In this document: positions 24,720-34,157 of the stretch, piece by piece
Numbering within the stretch: position 1 is the first letter of the stretch
Layout of the letters: each line of letters begins with the position of its first letter
Source of the DNA: JBNKFV01 sp050290265
GTDB taxonomy: Bacteria > Pseudomonadota > Gammaproteobacteria > Pseudomonadales > Cellvibrionaceae
Reading direction: 5' to 3'
DNA: 59,166 nt
Assembly: GCA_050290265.1 (NCBI GenBank)
Contig: JBNKHI010000016.1
Coordinates: forward strand, 1-59,166
The notes under the pieces: model-generated
Databases searched by the model: none
Told to the model about the DNA's origin: nothing
The model's input: only the letters and a program-made list of their open reading frames with translations
Translations under genes and position numbers: made by a program

Positions 24720-26582
24720 ATGAAGGAAACTAAACCCGGATTTCTGCGCCGTTTTTTTGGCTTTATAGGCAGCGCTATCACGTGGCTGCGTAACACGCTC
24801 GCGAATATTTTGTTTTTAGTCATTGTGCTTTTCATTGTCGCGAGTATTTGGCCCAAAGAAGTGCGTGAAATGCCCAGCGACATCGCCCTGCGACTTACGC
24901 TAACCGGCACACTGGTAGATCAACTAAGCTACATAGACCCAGTGAGTCAGATCATTAATGAAAATGAAAACAACTTTCAAACCGAAACCCTGGTCTCAAA
25001 CGTTATTAAAGCGGTAGACGCAGCGAGAAGTGATAACCGTATTAATAGTCTAGTGCTTGATCTCACGCATTTAACCGGCGCCGGCCTCAGTAAAATGTTA
25101 GAAATCGGTGTTGCATTGGAACGCTTTCGCGAGAGTGGAAAACCAATCTATGCTTACAGCGATAGCTATTCGCAGGCACAATATTTTCTCGCCAGCTATG
25201 CCAATACCATTTACCTGCCGCCTATGGGCAATGTTGCTATTACCGGCTTCGCGAATTACGGCAACTATTTCAAAGAAGCATTAGATAAACTCGAGATACA
25301 GGCGCATGTATTTCGAGTGGGCCAATACAAGGATGCCGTAGAGCCCCTTATTCGCAACGATATGTCTGAAGCCTCGAAAGAGCACAATCGTAAATTATTG
25401 TCTGAACTCTGGACTACCTACCAGACCCATATCGAGTCATTACGTCACCTTGAGCCAGGCACCATTCACGATTATGCCAATAACCTCGATAGCCATTTGC
25501 AAAAATTCCATGGTGATGCAAGTAAGCTGGCCCTTGAAACAGGCCTGGTCGACGAGGTAATGAATAGTCAGCAGGTCAACCAAAGCCTGATCCAATTCAT
25601 TGGTAAAGATCAGAAAAACAATGTCTTCCGACATATAGACCACAGACACTACATCCACCAAATCGCACCGCAACAAGATGCGCCTGGCGCTATTGGCGTG
25701 CTCACAGCTCGCGGTTCTATCTTAGATGGCGAACAACCAGAAGGCTCGATTGGCAGTACGACAATGATGAAAATGTTGGATAGTGCTGCCAGTAACACGA
25801 ACCTCAAAGGCCTTGTGATCCGCATTGACAGTCCTGGTGGAAGCGCATTTGCGTCAGAAGAAATTCGTAACGCTATTTTGAACCTGAAGCGAGTTCGTGG
25901 GCCAAACTTTCCAATCTATATATCCATGGGCTCAGTCGCCGCTTCCGGCGGCTATTGGATTGCCATGGCCGGCGATAAAGTTTGGGCTACACCGACAACC
26001 ATTACTGGCTCGATCGGCGTATTTGGCATTATTCCAACCTTTGAAAAAACACTGGCCAAGTATGGGGTGAATACAGATGGCGTTGCCACCACACAGTTTG
26101 CCGGCATGTTCCGTCCCGATCGCCCAATGTCGGAAGGCAGCAAACGAGCCATTCAATCGGGTGTCGACAACATCTACGAACGCTTTTTATCCATAGTGGG
26201 CGAAGCGCGTGGAAAGAGCCGCAATGATGTTCACCGTATCGCGCAGGGCAGAGTATGGACAGGAACAATGGCAAAAGAACGGGGCTTAGTGGATGATCTC
26301 GGCAACCTTGAAAACGTAATCGAAGCAACGGCGAACGCGGCAGGCCTGGATAACTATAAAGTCGTACCCGTTACACGTGTGCTTTCACCCAAAGAGATGT
26401 TTTTGCGTCAGTTAAGCCAGCAAGTCAGCGCCTGGTTACCTGGACTAACTTTCTCCGGCCCAACCAGTCAAGCGGCGCTCTATTTGAAAGATCTGGGCAG
26501 TACCATGTGGTCACAGGTGCGCTTATTACAGGACCCAAACAACATATATGCGCAGTGTTTGAGCTGCGACATAAGCCAATAA
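24720..26582 (+). CDS. sppA: Signal peptide peptidase SppA, 67-kDa type
   Basis: Inner-membrane serine protease that degrades cleaved signal peptides in the periplasm. At 620 residues it is the long, duplicated E. coli-type form. An N-terminal anchor lies at about 28-44, and the catalytic dyad is split between the halves: K204 in GQYKDAVEP and S409 in SMGSVAASGGYW, equivalent to E. coli Lys209/Ser409. AGAGG is five bases before the ATG. It follows the DUF2069 gene closely and may extend that operon. Confidence 0.95.
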   Translation: MKETKPGFLRRFFGFIGSAITWLRNTLANILFLVIVLFIVASIWPKEVREMPSDIALRLTLTGTLVDQLSYIDPVSQIINENENNFQTETLVSNVIKAVDAARSDNRINSLVLDLTHLTGAGLSKMLEIGVALERFRESGKPIYAYSDSYSQAQYFLASYANTIYLPPMGNVAITGFANYGNYFKEALDKLEIQAHVFRVGQYKDAVEPLIRNDMSEASKEHNRKLLSELWTTYQTHIESLRHLEPGTIHDYANNLDSHLQKFHGDASKLALETGLVDEVMNSQQVNQSLIQFIGKDQKNNVFRHIDHRHYIHQIAPQQDAPGAIGVLTARGSILDGEQPEGSIGSTTMMKMLDSAASNTNLKGLVIRIDSPGGSAFASEEIRNAILNLKRVRGPNFPIYISMGSVAASGGYWIAMAGDKVWATPTTITGSIGVFGIIPTFEKTLAKYGVNTDGVATTQFAGMFRPDRPMSEGSKRAIQSGVDNIYERFLSIVGEARGKSRNDVHRIAQGRVWTGTMAKERGLVDDLGNLENVIEATANAAGLDNYKVVPVTRVLSPKEMFLRQLSQQVSAWLPGLTFSGPTSQAALYLKDLGSTMWSQVRLLQDPNNIYAQCLSCDISQ

Positions 26583-26589
26583 AAACTGT

Positions 26590-26619
26590 CCCGCCTAGCG
26601 ACTATTGTCGCGAAGCGGG
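26590..26619. terminator. Hairpin between convergent sppA and MFS genes
   Basis: Two nested arms, CCCGC (26590-26594) with GCGGG (26615-26619) outside and GCGAC (26598-26602) with GTCGC (26607-26611) inside, form a stem-loop with 3-base bulges. It lies 8 bases after the sppA stop, where a terminator is expected, but has no T-run. Confidence 0.4.
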
Positions 26620-26671
26620 CCCCACTCCAGCAACCCGATTGTTCGATTCACAAAAGGCAATCGGAAAAATA

Positions 26672-28072
26672 TTACGATTCAACCGCTTCCGCTTTGCTAC
26701 GCAAATCCCCTCGCATTAATGACAAACCTGACGCAAGTATTGATGCGGCAATGCAGTAATACAAACAAAAATGTATAGCCTGCTGTAGATCATCAGTACT
26801 GGCATCCTGCAGGGTCGCGCCGTGTAAAAACAGACTAAAGCTGATGGCAACGACTGCAAGCCCAATAACATTCCCGAAATCTCGTGCCATATTCGCACAG
26901 GCCGCAGCAGCACTTAAATCGTGCGCAGGCACACCGCCAAGAATAGCGTTATTATTTGGCGATGAGAAAAACACAAACCCCAGGCCCATCAGGCTTGTTC
27001 CCAACACCACCTGATAAATAGAGCTTTGCGCATCGGTAAGCACTAGACAGGAAAACCCCAAAGCACTGACTAGCATCCCTGAACTGCATAGAAACCGTGG
27101 TTCAATGCGGTCTGACAGGCGCCCGGCAGGCCGCGCAAAAATAGCCATAAATATAGCCGGCACTACCAAGACTACCCCAGCGTATTTGGGAGTAAACTCT
27201 AGCACTAGCTGCAAGTAAAAACTCAACACAAACATACTTGCCGCCGTACAGGTATACATTAAAAAAGCCACCACCAACGACGAGGCAAACATCCGATTTT
27301 CAGCAAAAATTCGTACTCTCAACAACGGCTGTGGTGAACGCAATTGCAAACGTACAAAAATAATAAATGCGGAAACACCGATGAATATCATTACGGCTGC
27401 TAAGTAAGACGGCAAGCGAGTCATACCAAATACAAAGGCAGAAGCCCAAACGACGCACAGCAACGCACCCAAATAATCAAATTTTGCGTCAGGCCGCTGT
27501 GCGGGCGTTCCCGTTAGCGTGGAAGTCATCAGCGCAAAAACTAACAACCCCAACGGTACCGGCACGAGAAAAACCATACGCCAGCCAAAATACTCTGACA
27601 CAAAGCCACCGACTAGCGGACCAAAGGTCAAACCAAGATAAATGCCCGCGATGAGTGTTCCCCCTGCCATTCCGCGCTTTTCCCGTGGAAAAACGTCGTA
27701 CAAAGCTGCCATTCCAGTGGCAAACACACAAGATGAGCCAATACCTTGTAAAACGCGAAACCCCAATAATGAGTATATATCTGTCGCAACAGAACAAAGC
27801 ACCCCACCACAAAGATACAACATCAAACCGCCAAGATAGACCCGCCTGCGACCTACAATATCGGCCAAGCGGCCCGCGGGTAACTGGGAAAACAGACTCG
27901 CCAGTAAAAAGGCATTTGCTAACCAACTGGTTAACACTGAATCTGCTTCAAAAGTCACGGCGATTTGCGGCGCAATAACACCTACTAATGAAAATGACAG
28001 GCCGACAACGAAACCGCCTAATGTAATTAACGTGAGCAATAAGCGTTGCTGCGACGCTGGAGAATTAGACAT
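26672..28072 (-). CDS. MFS drug/proton antiporter (DHA2-like)
   Basis: A 466-residue transporter with 12-14 hydrophobic segments. Motif A is GRLADIVGRRRVYLGG after TM2, and the antiporter motif C region reads AGIYLGLTFGPLVGGF in TM5, both typical of drug:H+ antiporters of the EmrB/QacA type. The substrate cannot be read from sequence. It interrupts what is otherwise a pseudomonad-like gene order (DUF2069 ... hda), so it may be a later insertion; no mobile element is seen around it. Confidence 0.9.
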   Translation of the reverse strand: MSNSPASQQRLLLTLITLGGFVVGLSFSLVGVIAPQIAVTFEADSVLTSWLANAFLLASLFSQLPAGRLADIVGRRRVYLGGLMLYLCGGVLCSVATDIYSLLGFRVLQGIGSSCVFATGMAALYDVFPREKRGMAGGTLIAGIYLGLTFGPLVGGFVSEYFGWRMVFLVPVPLGLLVFALMTSTLTGTPAQRPDAKFDYLGALLCVVWASAFVFGMTRLPSYLAAVMIFIGVSAFIIFVRLQLRSPQPLLRVRIFAENRMFASSLVVAFLMYTCTAASMFVLSFYLQLVLEFTPKYAGVVLVVPAIFMAIFARPAGRLSDRIEPRFLCSSGMLVSALGFSCLVLTDAQSSIYQVVLGTSLMGLGFVFFSSPNNNAILGGVPAHDLSAAAACANMARDFGNVIGLAVVAISFSLFLHGATLQDASTDDLQQAIHFCLYYCIAASILASGLSLMRGDLRSKAEAVES

Positions 28073-28217
28073 AGAAATCTCAAATAAAACTTTGCGAGCA
28101 AATAATTATTAACAAACTACTTGCCAGAAAAACGTTACGCGGGCGAGGCAAGTATCAGATAAAGTTATAGTGTGACTAAAACGCAGCCGTTAACTAGGTA
28201 AACCAGAAGATAGCGCA

Positions 28218-28934
28218 TTACAGCGCCAGCACATGTTTTACAAAAGGAATTGTCAAACGTCGCTGCTCAGCAAGTGAAGCGTCATCAAGGCGCTCCAACA
28301 AATAAAATAGATCGTTCATGTCTCGCGGAGCACGCTTGATTATGTACTGACTAACTTCATCATTCATCTCCAAGCCGCGGCCACGTGCGCGCAAGGCCAA
28401 AGCCGCACATTTTTCTTCATCACTTAAACGTTGGACTCTATAAGTGACGCCCCACTGAAGACGAGACTGCAAATCAGAAAGTTCAACACCCAGTTGAGCC
28501 GGCGCGGCATGCGATGCAATGACTAAACGTTTGCCAGCATCTCGAGATCTGTTAAAAAAATGAAATAACGTACGTTCCCAAAGAGAATGACCGGCAATCA
28601 CATCGATAGCATCAAGACAGACTAGATCTTGCCCATCCAGCTCATCCAGTAATGGCACTGGGTCAAACCCTGACATATCCTTCAGAGGCAAATATTGCGC
28701 GTGTAAACCTTGTTCGCGGGCATGATGGCAAGCTGCTTGAAGAAGGTGTGTCAAGCCTACTCCAGACTCCCCCCACAACAGGATACAATGCTCACCCAAT
28801 GGACTTAGCTGCAGTTCTAAACTTGCTACAACCTGTGCATTGGGGCTGCCAGCTGGCACATAAAAATTGCGAAAGGTGGCATCATCATTCAAAGAGATGC
28901 CGAGAGAAAGCTGCTGGGGAGTTACACCGCTCAT
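28218..28934 (-). CDS. hda: DnaA regulatory inactivator Hda
   Basis: A 238-residue DnaA-paralogue that, bound to the DNA-loaded sliding clamp, triggers ATP hydrolysis on DnaA and blocks re-initiation. The clamp-binding motif QLSLGI is at residues 8-13. The Walker A-like loop GESGVGLT lacks the usual lysine, as is normal for Hda. Box motifs LVCLDAIDVI (Walker B-like) and the sensor-type RVQRLSDEEKCAAL are present. Beside the DUF2066 gene, as in pseudomonads. Confidence 0.93.
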   Translation of the reverse strand: MSGVTPQQLSLGISLNDDATFRNFYVPAGSPNAQVVASLELQLSPLGEHCILLWGESGVGLTHLLQAACHHAREQGLHAQYLPLKDMSGFDPVPLLDELDGQDLVCLDAIDVIAGHSLWERTLFHFFNRSRDAGKRLVIASHAAPAQLGVELSDLQSRLQWGVTYRVQRLSDEEKCAALALRARGRGLEMNDEVSQYIIKRAPRDMNDLFYLLERLDDASLAEQRRLTIPFVKHVLAL

Positions 28935-29150
28935 ATCGCCTTAACGCTACAAATTTCAAAACGCAAAACACATGAGCACTGACGTTTAACGCTCGTGTTA
29001 CAACCTATCTCAGCCTGTTTTTCCAGCAGGGCTGCTGATAGCATTACAAAGACCGAGCGCCAACCTTGACTCATTGATTCAATCAAAGGCGACGACTTTA
29101 CCATATTTTAATCATGGCGCGATAATACCACTGGGCCTTGCACCTATCTC

Positions 29151-30365
29151 TCAAGCTCGCGGCCAACGCAACAAGATGGGATTACTCACCGTTCCTATTG
29201 CCTCACGCGGCCATTGTGATGAACCGTTATCAATCACGTCCACATATTCCAACTTACCATCTCGCAACAGTCGTTCTTTGAGTAGATCCAGGCTGCCCTC
29301 TGTAAATAACGTCAACGTTAACTCCGGCCCAATCACGGTAGACACGGCTAAAGAGCGAACCATTGGTAACTGCTCAAAATAACGTAAGGCGCCTTCATAA
29401 GCAGCGAAAGCTCCGATACCTTGCACTTTAACAACAACACCTTGCGGCCCATCAGCGCTTGGCACAATAGCATAACGCGCCGCCAGGGCACTCATGGTGT
29501 CTCTCAGCGCACTATCCAGTCCGCTGAGCACAGTTTCGGTTTGCTCGTCATGCACGCGTTCAGCACCGTTTAGTTTAAAGGTCCAGCTACTGCGCCAACG
29601 CCCTTGCGATGTTTTCGCAAAGCGCCCAATTAATATCCCCTGCACACCGTAACGGGCAGAGGCAGTATCTAAGGCGTCACTATCCAGCGCCCAGGCCTGT
29701 TCGGGAGAAATAACGACCAAATCCTGTAAGTCCAACAATGGTAAGGTCATTGGCACACCAAACTGGCGAGACTGACGTTCAAGCGCACTGACCAAGCCAG
29801 GTTCTTCTTGAGGTGTCAGCCAATGCAAGCCGGTCTGATAATCATCTGCAACCAACCACAACAACAAGCGCAGACGATCAGGGGGCCAAAAGGGTAATGA
29901 TGCACTGCGCAACAGCTGCAATACAGCTCGTTCAGAAAAATGTAGCTCCAACTGCGTACCCGGGGTTGCAGCAGCATTCAGGTTGGTCGCGCTACCGTTT
30001 GACTCGCCATTGGTTGCAGCCTCGCTCTCATTCGGTATCGCTTGAAAGTAACGAAATTCCTGCACGTAAGTACTGGCATGGCGTTTGGCGGCAAGCACTC
30101 TAGGGTTTGACGGCGCATTCACCTGGCCAGAAAGTCGCACCAGCAATCGGTCAAAGCCTTCTTTTATCGCTTTGTTGCGCTGAGCAACACTTTGGTCGGT
30201 CACTGAATGTACAGTTTTGTAAAAGTCTTTATTGTCGTCGGCATAGGTCGCACCGGCCTGCACCACCGCCACGAAAACCAACAGGTGGACACTCCTGCCA
30301 ATCCTTCGTAAACAGACAAGAAGGTTGCTAATACTGTTGTTAATTTGCCCCATAAAACGTCTCAT
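29151..30365 (-). CDS. DUF2066 exported protein
   Basis: A 404-residue protein with an N-terminal signal segment (about residues 20-42, VHLLVFVAVVQAGATYADD), consistent with export. The mature part starts with KTVHSVTDQSVAQRNKAIKEGFDRLLVRLSGQ-like wording typical of DUF2066, a family coded next to purM in many gammaproteobacteria. Function unknown. It is divergent from purM across about 290 bases. Confidence 0.85.
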   Translation of the reverse strand: MRRFMGQINNSISNLLVCLRRIGRSVHLLVFVAVVQAGATYADDNKDFYKTVHSVTDQSVAQRNKAIKEGFDRLLVRLSGQVNAPSNPRVLAAKRHASTYVQEFRYFQAIPNESEAATNGESNGSATNLNAAATPGTQLELHFSERAVLQLLRSASLPFWPPDRLRLLLWLVADDYQTGLHWLTPQEEPGLVSALERQSRQFGVPMTLPLLDLQDLVVISPEQAWALDSDALDTASARYGVQGILIGRFAKTSQGRWRSSWTFKLNGAERVHDEQTETVLSGLDSALRDTMSALAARYAIVPSADGPQGVVVKVQGIGAFAAYEGALRYFEQLPMVRSLAVSTVIGPELTLTLFTEGSLDLLKERLLRDGKLEYVDVIDNGSSQWPREAIGTVSNPILLRWPRA

Positions 30366-30658
30366 TGTATGTGCTCGATGCCTCTGCGCCCGCCATTGTC
30401 GACAATGGCTCGGTGCGGGTCAAACGGATTACTGCAGGATTAAACAAAATTTGGGCCTGCCGCACAGAATTTATCCATGACGCAGGACGAATTTAGCTGC
30501 TAAAATACGCGCCCTTTGTGTAGTCAGCCGTTGTTCTGCTGCATTGCAGGTAAGATCACAAGAGTGAATGCCAGTCACTGGAACCACTCCCATTACGACC
30601 TGCTCTGCCATAAACGTTGCCACTATATCTCATTCACCAGCAATCAGACCGGACCCTT

Positions 30659-31717
30659 ATGAGCGATACCCCAGCAAACAAACCATCATTAAGTTACAAA
30701 GACGCCGGCGTTAATATTGATGCGGGCAACGATCTGGTTGAACGCATCAAAGGTGTTGCCAAACGCACACAGCGCCCTGAAGTGCTGGGCGGTTTGGGCG
30801 GATTTGGTGCCTTATGTGAAATTCCCAGTGGCTACAAAAAGCCAGTGCTCGTATCGGGCACAGACGGTGTTGGCACCAAACTGCGCCTGGCCATGGATTT
30901 AAACCGCCACGACACCATAGGCATTGACCTTGTTGCAATGTGTGTCAACGATTTGATCGTCGCTGGCGCGGAGCCACTGTTCTTCCTCGACTATTATGCG
31001 ACTGGCAAGCTAGACGTTGATATCGCCAGCAGCGTAGTAACAGGCATCGGCGCTGGGTGTGAACTAGCCGGTTGTGCGCTCGTCGGTGGTGAAACGGCGG
31101 AAATGCCCGGCATGTATGACGGCGAAGATTACGACTTGGCTGGCTTTTGTACGGGTGTTGTAGAAAAAGATGAAATTATTGACGGTAGCAAAGTGCAAGC
31201 CGGTGATGTTCTCATTGGATTGGCATCCAGTGGTCCGCATTCCAATGGTTATTCTTTGATTCGTAAAATCATTGAAGTCAGTAATGCTGACCTAAGTCAG
31301 TCTATCGACGGCAAAATATTAGGTGATGCCCTGCTTGAGCCTACGCGCATCTATGTAAAGTCGCTGTTAAGTGTAATGAAACAAACACCGGTACACGCTC
31401 TTTCCCATATTACTGGCGGTGGCCTGCTGGAAAACATTCCACGTGTACTGCCTAAAAATGCGAAAGCCGTTATCGATACACAGAGCTGGGAAATGCCTGC
31501 AGTATTCAATTGGTTACGCGAACAGGGCAATGTGGCAGACCGTGAGATGTACCGCACCTTTAACTGTGGTGTAGGCATGATTATCTGTGTACCTGCAGAG
31601 ACCAAGGGCACCGCTTTGGCACTGCTTAAATCTGCCGGCGAAACGGCTTTTGAAGTCGGTTATATCGCTAATGCGACGGCTGACGAAGAGCAAGTCGAAC
31701 TGAACGGGTTAGGTTAA
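30659..31717 (+). CDS. purM: Phosphoribosylformylglycinamidine cyclo-ligase (AIR synthetase)
   Basis: Catalyses ATP-dependent ring closure of FGAM to aminoimidazole ribonucleotide, step 5 of purine synthesis. The sequence from SLSYKDAGVNIDAGN through SGTDGVGTKLRLAMD, CVNDLIVAGAEPLFFLDYYATGKL and GGETAEMPGMY follows E. coli PurM almost residue for residue. An in-frame TTG at 30617 would add 14 residues, but ATG 30659 gives the normal N-terminus (352 aa). It is six bases upstream of purN. Confidence 0.97.
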   Translation: MSDTPANKPSLSYKDAGVNIDAGNDLVERIKGVAKRTQRPEVLGGLGGFGALCEIPSGYKKPVLVSGTDGVGTKLRLAMDLNRHDTIGIDLVAMCVNDLIVAGAEPLFFLDYYATGKLDVDIASSVVTGIGAGCELAGCALVGGETAEMPGMYDGEDYDLAGFCTGVVEKDEIIDGSKVQAGDVLIGLASSGPHSNGYSLIRKIIEVSNADLSQSIDGKILGDALLEPTRIYVKSLLSVMKQTPVHALSHITGGGLLENIPRVLPKNAKAVIDTQSWEMPAVFNWLREQGNVADREMYRTFNCGVGMIICVPAETKGTALALLKSAGETAFEVGYIANATADEEQVELNGLG

Positions 31718-31723
31718 CGCTAG

Positions 31724-32395
31724 ATGCAGCAGGCTAAATCCAAAACATTGCCGGTTGTCGTTCTGATTTCTGGCAGTGGCAGTAATTTACAGGCCTTAAT
31801 AGACGGCCAGCTCGATGGTTCACTGCCCATAGATATTCGCGCGGTGATTAGTAATCGCGCGCATGTGCTTGGTCTGCAGCGAGCAGAGCAAGCTGGCATA
31901 CCCGCTATCACTATCGAACACCAGCAATTCGACAATCGCGAAGCGTTTGACCATGCCCTAACCCAGGCAATTGACACTTACGCGCCCGGGCTTGTCGTAC
32001 TTGCTGGTTTTATGCGGATACTGACACCCGCATTTACTCAACATTACCTTGGCCGCATGCTCAACATACACCCTTCTCTACTACCCAAATATCAAGGGTT
32101 GCACACCCATCAACGGGCTATTGAGGCGGGCGACAAAGAACATGGGGTTACCGTGCACTTTGTGACTGCAGAATTAGACGGAGGACCCGCGGCTATCCAG
32201 GCGAAAGTACCGGTATTAACCGACGACACCGAGGACAGTCTGGCAAAACGCGTTCAAGTTCAGGAGCATATTATTTACCCCTTGGCGGTGAACTGGTTTG
32301 CCACGGGACGATTGACTATGAACAACGGCCAAAGCCATCTTGATGGGAATCCCTTGCCCAGTTGTGGACATATCATCGATACCTGTGACCATTAG
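31724..32395 (+). CDS. purN: Phosphoribosylglycinamide formyltransferase
   Basis: Transfers a formyl group from 10-formyl-tetrahydrofolate to GAR, step 3 of purine synthesis. VVVLISGSGSNLQALID near the start binds the phosphate. The catalytic Asn-His-Asp are in LNIHPSLLPKYQGLHTHQRA and VTAELDGGP. At 223 residues it is slightly longer than E. coli PurN owing to a His/Cys-containing C-terminal tail. In an operon with purM. Confidence 0.96.
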   Translation: MQQAKSKTLPVVVLISGSGSNLQALIDGQLDGSLPIDIRAVISNRAHVLGLQRAEQAGIPAITIEHQQFDNREAFDHALTQAIDTYAPGLVVLAGFMRILTPAFTQHYLGRMLNIHPSLLPKYQGLHTHQRAIEAGDKEHGVTVHFVTAELDGGPAAIQAKVPVLTDDTEDSLAKRVQVQEHIIYPLAVNWFATGRLTMNNGQSHLDGNPLPSCGHIIDTCDH

Positions 32396-32431
32396 ACGGC
32401 GCAATTCTGTCCGTTAACACCAGAGACCATC

Positions 32432-33199
32432 ATGGCGAGCATACAGCACTACATCGCAGTACTGAGCATGCTACTCAGCAGTGTGCTGTTTGCGTCTGAC
32501 TCGCCCAATACAGTCACTAGCGGGTACCTCAAGCCGTTTCGAGCAGTTTATAAAGCCAAGTATCATGGCATCAGAGTCAAAGCCCTTCGAGAGTTATCAG
32601 AACTGGACAACGGTACTTTTCAACTGCGCTTCGAAGCAGATTCCTGGATTGCTACAATTACTGAAATCTCGCAATTCACCTGGTTATCTGACGCTGGCAA
32701 CAACAAGATTTACCTGCAGCCACTGAAGTACGAATATCACCGTGAAGGTCTAGGGCGGGACAGGCACGCATACTTATATTTTGATTGGGCTAAACAGCGG
32801 GTCATCAATGATGTACAAAACAAGCCTTGGAGCATGGATATACCACTGGCAGCGCTGGACAAACTTAGTTATCAGCTACAAATGCGTCAGGACTTATTGC
32901 AAAAGCTACCACTAAATGGCTATCAAATTGCTGACGGCGGCAGCTTAAAACACTACACTTTCAAGATAGCCGGGGAAGAATGGCTGGACACTAAGGTAGG
33001 CTACCTGCAAACATTAAAAGTGGAACGGCTGCGCGACCATACCGAGAAGCGGAAAACGTTTATATGGTTTGCACCAGCCTGGAATTACATGATCATCCGC
33101 TTGCAACACTGGGAAGATGGTAAAGGCTACGAACTCAACCTCGATGAAGCCACTCTCGACGGCACTGCCGTAACAGGCCTAAGCAGCAGTACCAATTAA
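32432..33199 (+). CDS. DUF3108 exported protein
   Basis: A 255-residue protein with a signal peptide (about 1-22) and a beta-rich mature part. FRAVYKAKYHGIRVKALREL, YLQPLKYEYHREG and KTFIWFAPAWNYMIIRLQHWEDG match the DUF3108 family, which lies beside purM-purN in pseudomonads. Function unknown; an outer-membrane or periplasmic location is likely. It follows purN by 36 bases, so the three genes probably share a transcript. Confidence 0.85.
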   Translation: MASIQHYIAVLSMLLSSVLFASDSPNTVTSGYLKPFRAVYKAKYHGIRVKALRELSELDNGTFQLRFEADSWIATITEISQFTWLSDAGNNKIYLQPLKYEYHREGLGRDRHAYLYFDWAKQRVINDVQNKPWSMDIPLAALDKLSYQLQMRQDLLQKLPLNGYQIADGGSLKHYTFKIAGEEWLDTKVGYLQTLKVERLRDHTEKRKTFIWFAPAWNYMIIRLQHWEDGKGYELNLDEATLDGTAVTGLSSSTN

Positions 33200-33287
33200 C
33201 AACCCCACGGGCTTTAGCCCTAACAATCAAACTTCAATTCCCGGCTTACTTGCGTAAGCTGTCATTTGCCTAAAACAGGAAAACACT

Positions 33288-33767
33288 ATGCAAATTGCCG
33301 ATAAAAAAGTCGCCAGCATCCACTACACACTAAAGGATGATGAGGGCGTAACCATCGACACATCTGAAGGCCAAGCACCTCTGGATTATCTTCACGGTGC
33401 TTTAAATCTTGTGCCAGGTCTGGAGGCTGAACTCACGGGCAAAAGCGTCGGTGACAAACTGAGCGTAGTCGTTGAACCAGAACAAGGCTATGGTGATGTG
33501 GATCCACTACTCATTCAACAATTACCCCGAGACGCATTCGGCGGTGTTGATCAGTTAGAAGTAGGTATGGAGTTTCACGCTGAAACACAAGACGGACACC
33601 AGGTTGTCGAAGTCATTGCGGTGGAAGGTGACACGGTCACTATTAATGGCAACCACCCATTGGCGGGGGTACGGCTGCACTTTGATGTTGAGGTTGTCGG
33701 TGTTCGCGAACCTACAGAAGAAGAGTTGACCCATGGCCATGTGCATGGCCCAGACTGCGACCATTAA
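33288..33767 (+). CDS. slyD: SlyD-type peptidyl-prolyl isomerase
   Basis: A 159-residue FKBP-type prolyl isomerase and chaperone. The FKBP half-domain reads VASIHYTLKDDEG and ...LVPGLEAELTGKSVGDKL. The chaperone flap insert lies at about 75-120, and NHPLAGVRLHFDVEVVGV closes the fold. The C-terminus (HGHVHGPDCDH) is a shortened version of the metal-binding His/Cys tail that in E. coli delivers nickel to hydrogenase. AGGA is seven bases before the ATG. Followed by an inverted repeat. Confidence 0.92.
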   Translation: MQIADKKVASIHYTLKDDEGVTIDTSEGQAPLDYLHGALNLVPGLEAELTGKSVGDKLSVVVEPEQGYGDVDPLLIQQLPRDAFGGVDQLEVGMEFHAETQDGHQVVEVIAVEGDTVTINGNHPLAGVRLHFDVEVVGVREPTEEELTHGHVHGPDCDH

Positions 33768-33776
33768 GCGTCTATC

Positions 33777-33804
33777 CAGTCTGCTGGAGGTATCTGGCAG
33801 ACTG
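33777..33804. terminator. Inverted repeat after slyD
   Basis: CAGTCTGC (33777-33784) and GCAGACTG (33797-33804) are perfectly complementary around a 12-base loop, ten bases after the slyD stop and just before the end of a convergent small gene. Only a short T-run follows. Confidence 0.5.
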
Positions 33805-33808
33805 CTGT

Positions 33809-33994
33809 TTACTTGGCTTCTACTTTCTCCTGCCCACAGCGGCTGCAACGTGACAATGTCACCAAACGCCCCTGTTTCACATCAAACTGCTTTTCTTTAA
33901 CCACTACCCATTTGTGAAACCCACTGCGACAAAGCGTTTTGCCCTTATGCTTTTCTTTTGCGCTAGGCCGTTTAAACGGCAACACATCACCCAT
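33809..33994 (-). CDS. Small conserved zinc-ribbon-like protein (61 aa)
   Basis: A 61-residue basic protein: MGDVLPFKRPSAKEKHKGKT, then CRSGFHKW and a SRCSRCGQEK cysteine pair, so C, H and CxxC could bind one zinc ion. I recall very similar short proteins in pseudomonads but no assigned function. GGAGT lies eight bases before the ATG. It is convergent with slyD, and the hairpin between them may serve both. Confidence 0.75.
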   Translation of the reverse strand: MGDVLPFKRPSAKEKHKGKTLCRSGFHKWVVVKEKQFDVKQGRLVTLSRCSRCGQEKVEAK

Positions 33995-34098
33995 GCGTTA
34001 AAACTCCGAATCAAACCAAGCTGTAGCCGGCTAAAGTAGACACTGAAAGAGCCAATACTAAACCAGAATAATCGCAAAAACCTGGCTTAAAATGCAAA

Positions 34099-34127
34099 AA
34101 AAACCGGTGCCATGAACACCGGTTTTT
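34099..34127. terminator. Bidirectional rho-independent terminator
   Basis: An 11-bp stem (AAAAACCGGTG at 34099-34109 and its complement at 34117-34127) around a 7-base loop, with an A-run on one side and a T-run on the other. It lies 31 bases beyond the peroxiredoxin stop on the minus strand and ends that transcript. Confidence 0.9.
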
Positions 34128-34157
34128 GAACAACCAAGCTACAAGCGTTAACAACGC

